From: Allokutzneria multivorans
Lineage (GTDB): Bacteria; Actinomycetota; Actinomycetes; Mycobacteriales; Pseudonocardiaceae
Direction: 5' to 3'
Assembly: GCF_039537405.1 (NCBI RefSeq)
Contig: NZ_BAABAL010000012.1
Coordinates: forward strand, 248,001-312,000
DNA length: 64,000 bases
A program made the translations under genes and the position numbers. Of this stretch, positions 58,997-64,000 are shown piece by piece. How positions within the stretch are numbered: position 1 is the first letter of the stretch; each line of letters starts with the position of its first letter. The notes below the pieces were generated by a model. It worked only from the letters and a program-made list of their open reading frames with translations. It made no database searches and was not told where the DNA came from.

Positions 58997-61222
58997 GTGA
59001 GTGAACAGCTGGCCGCCGCCGTGCGACGGCTGCGCAAACGCGCGGGCCTGACCCAGGAAGCGCTCGCCGAGAGGTCGGGCATCTCGGTCAGCACCATTCG
59101 CGGCATCGAAACGGGCAAACGCGGCAATCCTCAGCTCGCTTCGGTGCGGATGCTCGCGCGGGCGCTCGATCTCTCCCAGGCCGAACAGGAGGAGCTGGTG
59201 GCCGCGGCGAGCGGTACGACCGCGGCGCCGGTGGCGGAGCTCCCGACACCGCGCCAGCTCCCCGCCGCCCCGCGGGGTTTCACCGGGCGGGCGCGGGAAC
59301 TGGCGCGGCTCACGGCGGCCGCGAGCGAGGCGCCCGTGGTGGTGTCGGCTTTCGGTGGCACGGGGAAGACCGCGCTGGTGTTGTGGTGGGGTCATCAGCA
59401 CACCGACCTCTTCCCCGACGGCCAGCTGTACGTGAACCTGCGCGGCTTCGGTCCGAAGGCCGAGCCGATGCCTCCGGCCGAGGCGCAGCGCGCTTTTCTC
59501 ACCGCGCTGGGCGTCGACCACGCCTCGGTCCCGGCGAGCGAGGACGAGCGCTCGGCGCTCTACCGCAGCGTCCTCGCGGGCCGGAAGATGTTGGTGGTGT
59601 TGGACAACGCCGCCGACACCGAGCAGGTCGTTCCGCTGCTGCCGAGTGGAACGACCTGCTCGGTCATCGTCACCAGCAGGCGCCCGCTCACCGGCTTGGT
59701 CGCCTCGCACGGGGCGGTGCCGGTGCGGCTGGACGTGCTCCGCGACGGCGAGGCGAGGGCACTGCTCGCCCATCGCGTCGGCGAAGCCCGCCTCGCCCAG
59801 GAGCCCGTCGCCGTCACCGAGATCGTCGAGCACTGCGCCGGGCTCCCGCTGGCTCTCGTCGTCGTCGCGGCACGCGCGAGCGTCAGCCCGACCGCGCCGC
59901 TGGCCCGGATCGCCGAGGAGTTGCGCGACGACGCCTCCCGCCTCGACGCGCTCGACACCGACGCTGCCGAGACCAGCCCGCGCGCCGTACTGTCGTGGTC
60001 CTACCGCGCGCTGAGCCCCGACGCGATCAGGTTGGCGGGCTTGCTCTCCCTCGCTCCGGGCAGCGACATCAGCGCGGCCGCCGTCTCGTCGCTGAGCCCC
60101 GTCCCGCCGCGTCGCGCTCTCGCTGAGCTCGAAACCGCGAGCCTGCTCACCCGCTCCGCCGACGACCGCTACCGGATGCACGACCTCGTCCGCCTGCACG
60201 GCGCGGAGTGGGCCGAGCACACGATCCCGGCTCCCGAACGCGCCGAGATGCTGCGTCGACTGGTCGACTTCTACCTGCACACCGCTCTGCCCGGCGACAC
60301 GGCGTTGGCCCCGCACATCCCGTCGATCGAGCTGCCTCCGCCCGCGCCCGGCTGCCACCCGCTCGCTCTCGACGACGCCCTCGCCTGGTTCGACGCCGAG
60401 CACCACTGCCTGCTCGACGCGCAGCGCCGCGCCGCCCAGGAGGGCTGGCACGACAGGGTGTGGCAGCTCGCGTGGGTGCTCAAGACCTACCACTACGTGC
60501 GCAACCGGATGGACGCCCAGCGCGAGACCTGGCTGCTCGCCCTCGCCGCGACGCGGGCGCTGGGTGATTCCGAGTTGATCGCCCGTTCCAGCCGGATTCT
60601 GGGCGACGCCTGCGCCCGGCTGCACCTGCCCGAGGCTTTCGAGCACCTGCACGCCGCGCTCGCCATCGTCGAGAAGGGCGATGACCTCAACGAGAAGGCG
60701 CACACCCACCGCAGCCTCGCCGTCGCCTCCGACGAGGTCGGCGATCACGCGCGGGCGCTGCACCACGCCAGCGAGGCTCTGGCGCTGTACAGGGCGTCCG
60801 GCTACGAGACCCGCGAGGCCGAGGCCCTGAACGCCGTCGGCTACCACATGGCCCAGCTCGGCCGCTACGACGAGGCTCGCCCCTTCTGCGAACGCGCGCT
60901 GGCCCGCAACCGCGAGCTGGACAACCCCATCGCCGAAGCGTCCACTTTGGACGACCTCGGCCTGATCGCCCAGGGAACGGGCGCGTTGTCCTCCGCCGTC
61001 GAGTACTACGGCAAGGCGCACGACACGTGGCGACGGCTCGGCTACGACCACCTCGCCGCCGGTTCGCTGCGGTGTCTGGGAACCGCGCACCTGGAGCTGG
61101 GTGATCGAACGTCCGCGCGCCAGGCGTGGTCGCAGGCGTTGGAGTTGTTGCCACCCGGGAAGAAGGCTGAGGCCGTGCAAGGGCTGATCACCGAGCTGGG
61201 TTCCAGCGCGAGTTCGGCTTGA
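58997..61222 (+). CDS. XRE-NB-ARC-TPR regulator
   Basis: 741 residues from GTG 58997 with AGGAAGGGG upstream. Residues 5-65 are an XRE helix-turn-helix (GLTQEALAERSGISVSTIRG), then an NB-ARC module (P-loop SAFGGTGKTALVLW near 118; MLVVLDNAADTEQV near 200; GLPLALVVVAARA), then C-terminal TPRs (EAFEHLHAALAIVEKGDDLN; YDEARPFCERALARNRELDN). A STAND regulator; the signal and targets are unknown. The last 20 codons and stop lie in the left inverted repeat of the HNH element. Confidence 0.9.
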   Translation: MSEQLAAAVRRLRKRAGLTQEALAERSGISVSTIRGIETGKRGNPQLASVRMLARALDLSQAEQEELVAAASGTTAAPVAELPTPRQLPAAPRGFTGRARELARLTAAASEAPVVVSAFGGTGKTALVLWWGHQHTDLFPDGQLYVNLRGFGPKAEPMPPAEAQRAFLTALGVDHASVPASEDERSALYRSVLAGRKMLVVLDNAADTEQVVPLLPSGTTCSVIVTSRRPLTGLVASHGAVPVRLDVLRDGEARALLAHRVGEARLAQEPVAVTEIVEHCAGLPLALVVVAARASVSPTAPLARIAEELRDDASRLDALDTDAAETSPRAVLSWSYRALSPDAIRLAGLLSLAPGSDISAAAVSSLSPVPPRRALAELETASLLTRSADDRYRMHDLVRLHGAEWAEHTIPAPERAEMLRRLVDFYLHTALPGDTALAPHIPSIELPPPAPGCHPLALDDALAWFDAEHHCLLDAQRRAAQEGWHDRVWQLAWVLKTYHYVRNRMDAQRETWLLALAATRALGDSELIARSSRILGDACARLHLPEAFEHLHAALAIVEKGDDLNEKAHTHRSLAVASDEVGDHARALHHASEALALYRASGYETREAEALNAVGYHMAQLGRYDEARPFCERALARNRELDNPIAEASTLDDLGLIAQGTGALSSAVEYYGKAHDTWRRLGYDHLAAGSLRCLGTAHLELGDRTSARQAWSQALELLPPGKKAEAVQGLITELGSSASSA

Positions 61223-61321
61223 CCTGGGGCCCCTCGCGCGTGCCCTTGGGCCTCTCACGGGCACGGAAGGGATTCCGGCCCTCGCGGGGAAGCGTATGGC
61301 ACGCGCACCCCAGGTAAAGCC
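61201..61321. repeat. Left inverted repeat of the DUF222/HNH element
   Basis: About 120 bp whose reverse complement closely matches 62850-62972 (shared TTTACCTGGGGTGCGCGTGCC, CATACGCTT, CGTGCCCGT and GGGGCCCCAGGTCAAGCCGA). Each copy is itself nearly palindromic at its ends (ACCTGGGG to CCCCAGGT). It overlaps the stop codon of the XRE-NB-ARC gene. Confidence 0.85.
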
Positions 61322-61504
61322 TCCGTTCCATTGTGCCCCTTGCGTTCCAGCCCCACTCCGCGCCGCAGCACTGTGGACGCGATCCTGGACAGCGCGCCAC
61401 TTCGCCCTGATTCGCGCGCGGCGAAGGTGATCGAGCACGCTGCCACCCGTCCACCTGTCTTCACGCATGCCAAACACACCTCCTATCCCCTTTCCGCACT
61501 TGCG

Positions 61505-62737
61505 TTACGCCGTCAGTCGTGGGTCGACTCTGATGTTGCGCATCGGTTTCTGCTCCGCATCCACCCAGGTCGGCGGAATAAAGTCCGGCCGTCCGTCCTT
61601 CGCGAAGACGATCTTCCAGTCTTCTTGGTGGATCACGTGATGGTGGTGCGAGCACAACAACGTCATGTTGTTGAGGTCGGTCGGCCCGCGATGCTCTACC
61701 CAGTGCAATACGTGGTGGGCTTCCGTCCACGCGGGTGGCCGATCACATCCGGGGAAGGCGCATCCCTTGTCGCGCACCGCCAACGCCCGTCGTAGGGGTG
61801 GTGGTGCGGTGCGGGCGGAGCGCCCGTAGTCGAGGGGGATGCTCTCTCCGTTCAACACCACCGGGATGAGTTCGGCGTCGCAAGCGAGCTGTCGAATCAG
61901 CGAGGCGGTGGCTTCACCGTCCCAGTCGGTGTACCCCGACCGAAGCTTCTCCTCCAGATAGTCCAAGCGCATGGTCACAACCATCTGCGGTCGAACACCA
62001 CCACTGGCCGGAAGATCATGGGTTGCCATCGCAACCGCGACCAACTCACACAACCCGTCGGCATAGCGTTGTTCCACCGTCCGAGGATCTTCTTCCCCGT
62101 TGCTGGGGCGGGGTTTCGACACCGCGTGCAGGGCTTCTTCGAAGATCGCGCCCTCGATCGGGGGCAGGCATCCGTTGAAGAACAGTGATCCGTGTTGGTC
62201 CTTGCCCATCCGAAACGACCGCGCTTCCACGGCCTTCTGCTCGTCCGCGAAGGCGCCTTCTTGATCGAAGTGGGAGCGGACTCGTTTGCCTGCTTGCATC
62301 AACTCGCGCGCGGTCAGCTCGGGTGCGTAGGTGAGGAGGATGTCTTCGGCTTCGTCGGCAGCATCGGCGGGGATGTTTTTGATGACATCGGTGATGACGG
62401 CGGCGTGATCGCCGCTGATTTCTCCCGCGTACAGGGCGTCCTTCGTGGAAGGGACGCCGGGCAGGTCTTCTACGAGCAGCGAGCGTCGCTTCGCTTCCGC
62501 CGGAGAAATCTTCAAGTGTGACCGCAACAGTGTCGCGAGGTTCCGGCACCCTTGCGCGGTGTGCAGACCACGATCCTCCGCATACTCAGCAGCATCAACC
62601 TTCGCTGCGGTCACCAGATTGGTGAGCGTCTCCAAGTCGACCAGGAACGCGAGATGCTCCTTCTCCGACAACGTGTAGACGTCGTGTGCTTCGAGATGAT
62701 CTACCAAAAGAGACTTCACTGCTGTTATATCCAACAT
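61505..62737 (-). CDS. DUF222/HNH endonuclease (13E12 repeat family)
   Basis: 410 residues. The N-terminal DUF222 domain is helical (LAFLVDLETLTNLVTAAKVD; GLHTAQGCRNLATLLRSHLK). The C-terminal HNH nuclease has CAFPGCDRPPAWTEAHHVLH and NNMTLLCSHHHHVIHQEDW, with the expected zinc cysteines and catalytic histidines. This is the REP13E12 family known from Mycobacterium, present in many actinobacteria and thought to be mobile. The gene is between two 120-bp inverted repeats and its upstream region is unusually AT-rich. Confidence 0.92.
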   Translation of the reverse strand: MLDITAVKSLLVDHLEAHDVYTLSEKEHLAFLVDLETLTNLVTAAKVDAAEYAEDRGLHTAQGCRNLATLLRSHLKISPAEAKRRSLLVEDLPGVPSTKDALYAGEISGDHAAVITDVIKNIPADAADEAEDILLTYAPELTARELMQAGKRVRSHFDQEGAFADEQKAVEARSFRMGKDQHGSLFFNGCLPPIEGAIFEEALHAVSKPRPSNGEEDPRTVEQRYADGLCELVAVAMATHDLPASGGVRPQMVVTMRLDYLEEKLRSGYTDWDGEATASLIRQLACDAELIPVVLNGESIPLDYGRSARTAPPPLRRALAVRDKGCAFPGCDRPPAWTEAHHVLHWVEHRGPTDLNNMTLLCSHHHHVIHQEDWKIVFAKDGRPDFIPPTWVDAEQKPMRNIRVDPRLTA

Positions 62738-62849
62738 GATTCACCCCCTCTCCCGTTGGCTACCTCGAATTTTAGCAACTCCTCCAACAGCGTCAAATCC
62801 GTTGCAGGCTAAGGAGAAACGGAACTGTCAGCCGTCGGCGAAACTGGGT

Positions 62850-62972
62850 CGGCTTTACCTGGGGTGCGCGTGCCATACGCTTGTCAGCGTGGCCGGGATT
62901 CATCCCGTGCCCGTCCGGCCCACTACGGCACGCGCAAGGGGCCCCAGGTCAAGCCGACCCCCGCGCTGGAAC
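62850..62972. repeat. Right inverted repeat of the DUF222/HNH element
   Basis: Mirror copy of 61201-61321, beginning CGGCTTTACCTGGGG and ending CCCCAGGTCAAGCCGACC-CCCGCGCTGG. With the left copy it encloses a unit of about 1.77 kb. Differences between the copies are concentrated in the middle third. Confidence 0.85.
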
Positions 62973-63018
62973 CACCACGCCCCACACGCACCCCACCGCT
63001 ACTGACACCCGGTGCCAC

Positions 63019-63167
63019 CTGGAAGTCCAGCCGTCCCCGACCTGGAAGCGCAGCCGTACCCCGCTGGAAAGAGCTAAAAGCTCCAGCCTTCCCCCAGCTG
63101 GAAGCCCAGCCGTACCCCAGCTGGAACCCCAGCCGTCCCCGACCCGGAAGCCCAGCCGACCCCCACG
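63019..63167. repeat. Degenerate tandem repeat of about 23 bp
   Basis: Six units start at 63019, 63042, 63064, 63098, 63121 and 63144 and follow CTGGAAG-CCCAGCCGT-CCCC. The third unit is enlarged to 34 bp by GAGCTAAAAGCTC, a small hairpin. Located between the HNH element and the 3' end of the sigma-factor gene; no gene is present in 62738-63204. Confidence 0.8.
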
Positions 63168-63204
63168 CTGGAACCGACGACGGCGCTGACCGACGCGCGG
63201 CAGC

Positions 63205-64000
63205 TCACCGGCGCAAAGTCGTCTCCTGCCCGACGTACATCAGCTTCGACGGATTCCGCACGGCGTAAAGCCCGGCAATACGACCATCTTCGACGCGCAC
63301 AGCAACAACGGTGTCGGTCTCGCCGTCGAGGCGGATGAGCAAACCAGGGTGCCCGTTCACCTGAACAGCTTCCAGAGCCACGGTCTCAACCAACCGACCG
63401 AGCCCGCCCACGAGCAACCGAGCCACCTTGTCCGCGCCGACGATGGGGCGCGGCACGGCCTGCTTCACGCCGCCACCATCACCCAAGAGCACGACATCGG
63501 GCGCGAGAACGTCAAGCAGGCCCTGGACGTCACCGGTCTCCACGGCGCGCTGGAATGCGTCGAGCACACCGCGCCGCTCGACAAGAGAGGCGGCCCCACG
63601 CGGGCGGCGAGCCGCGACGTGCGCGCGGGCGCGGTGGGCGATCTGGCGGACGGCGGCGGGGGTCTTGCCGACGGCCTCGGCGATCTCGTCGTAGCCGAAG
63701 TCGAAGACCTCGCGCAGAACGAACACGGCGCGCTCCGTGGGCGCGAGCGTCTCCAGCACGAGGAGCATCGCCATGGAAACGCTGTCGGCCAGCTCGACGT
63801 CCTCGGCGACGTCGGGGGTGGTGAGCAGCGGCTCGGGCAGCCACGACCCGACGTAGGACTCCTTGCGCCTGCCGAGCGCGCGGAGCCGCGAGAGCGCCTG
63901 GCGAGTGGTGATGCGGACCAAGTAAGCGCGCTGGTTCTCGACGGTGCCGAGGTCGACGCCGGACCACCGCAGCCACGTCTCCTGGAGCACGTCCTCGGCG
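63205..64000 (-). CDS. ECF41-type sigma factor, N-terminus off the right edge
   Basis: At least 264 residues; the frame continues past base 64000 (AEDVLQETWLRW is region 2.2-2.3). Region 4 (LAPTERAVFVLREVFDFGYD then EIAEAVGKTPAAVRQIAHR) and a SnoaL-like C-terminal domain follow. The linker has WLPEPL and the end has NPSKL, both hallmarks of ECF41, where the C-terminal domain tunes sigma activity. ECF41 genes normally adjoin an oxidoreductase, epimerase or carboxymuconolactone decarboxylase gene, which would be outside the window. Confidence 0.9.
   Translation of the reverse strand, partial: AEDVLQETWLRWSGVDLGTVENQRAYLVRITTRQALSRLRALGRRKESYVGSWLPEPLLTTPDVAEDVELADSVSMAMLLVLETLAPTERAVFVLREVFDFGYDEIAEAVGKTPAAVRQIAHRARAHVAARRPRGAASLVERRGVLDAFQRAVETGDVQGLLDVLAPDVVLLGDGGGVKQAVPRPIVGADKVARLLVGGLGRLVETVALEAVQVNGHPGLLIRLDGETDTVVAVRVEDGRIAGLYAVRNPSKLMYVGQETTLRR

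Noticed and set aside
57077..61477. A 1,466-codon open frame on the minus strand
   Set aside because: It is antisense to four or five well-supported genes, has Arg/Pro/Gly-rich low-complexity translation, and reflects the absence of stop codons in high-GC coding DNA.
1..64000. CRISPR array
   Set aside because: No set of identical repeats with unique, evenly sized spacers; the only tandem array (63019-63167) is contiguous and degenerate.
1..64000. Over-represented words like GTCCACTGT and CCACAGTGGA as a regulatory motif
   Set aside because: They occur in genes and gaps alike (for example near 18922, 28869, 28992, 34531, 61375) and without counts against a background model they cannot be told from genome-wide word bias.

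Overview
This is high-GC actinobacterial DNA. GTG starts are frequent, neighbouring genes often overlap by GTGA, ATGA or TGATG, and gene content (SARP and NB-ARC/TPR regulators, DUF4383, DUF222/HNH, ECF41 and SigX5-type sigma factors, DrrAB-type ABC pumps, a class II lanthipeptide locus) points to Pseudonocardiaceae such as Saccharothrix, Lentzea, Allokutzneria or Amycolatopsis. The genus is inference.

Bases 1 to about 11,370 look like an accessory island that continues off the left edge. It holds the start of an XRE regulator, two coupled small genes, an HTH-NACHT NTPase interrupted by an in-frame TGA, several orphan genes, a DUF6602 protein with a nuclease-like D/ExK motif, and two decayed genes (peptide deformylase and zinc alcohol dehydrogenase). 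It ends at a 45-bp 3' fragment of tRNA-Pro(GGG) followed by a strong terminator, which is what an integration junction looks like. A tyrosine-recombinase N-terminal fragment lies just beyond.

From 11.7 to 20.8 kb runs a tightly coupled cassette: WGR/DUF4132, MoxR AAA ATPase, DUF5682, VWA and SWIM proteins, resembling E. coli yehI-yehL-yehM-yehP-yehQ, with an overlapping 36-codon membrane ORF at its end. Next come a small membrane-anchored protein and a zincin-type metallopeptidase with overlapping genes. From 23.7 to 28.5 kb is an aromatic catabolic locus: NTF2-like protein, aldehyde dehydrogenase, maleylacetate reductase, hydroxyquinol 1,2-dioxygenase and an XRE-cupin regulator. Both structural promoters carry the same 19-bp operator-like sequence over a TTGACA.

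The 28.5 to 40.6 kb stretch mixes metabolism, transport and orphan immunity-type genes (tandem Imm49, YezG). At 40.6 to 44.1 kb is a lanthipeptide precursor and its LanM synthetase, separated by a perfect 12-bp hairpin. At 44.4 to 51.5 kb a P450 and a DrrAB-type exporter diverge from an intergenic region with two pairs of 11-bp-periodic heptamers of SARP-box layout; a SARP-NB-ARC-TPR regulator is encoded nearby.

The right part has a TPR protein, a SigX5-like sigma factor with a reductase gene, a P450 with a FUSC transporter, a second NB-ARC regulator, a DUF222/HNH gene between 120-bp inverted repeats, a degenerate tandem repeat and a truncated ECF41 sigma factor. Small dispersed repeats of two kinds abut or supply the 3' ends of genes.
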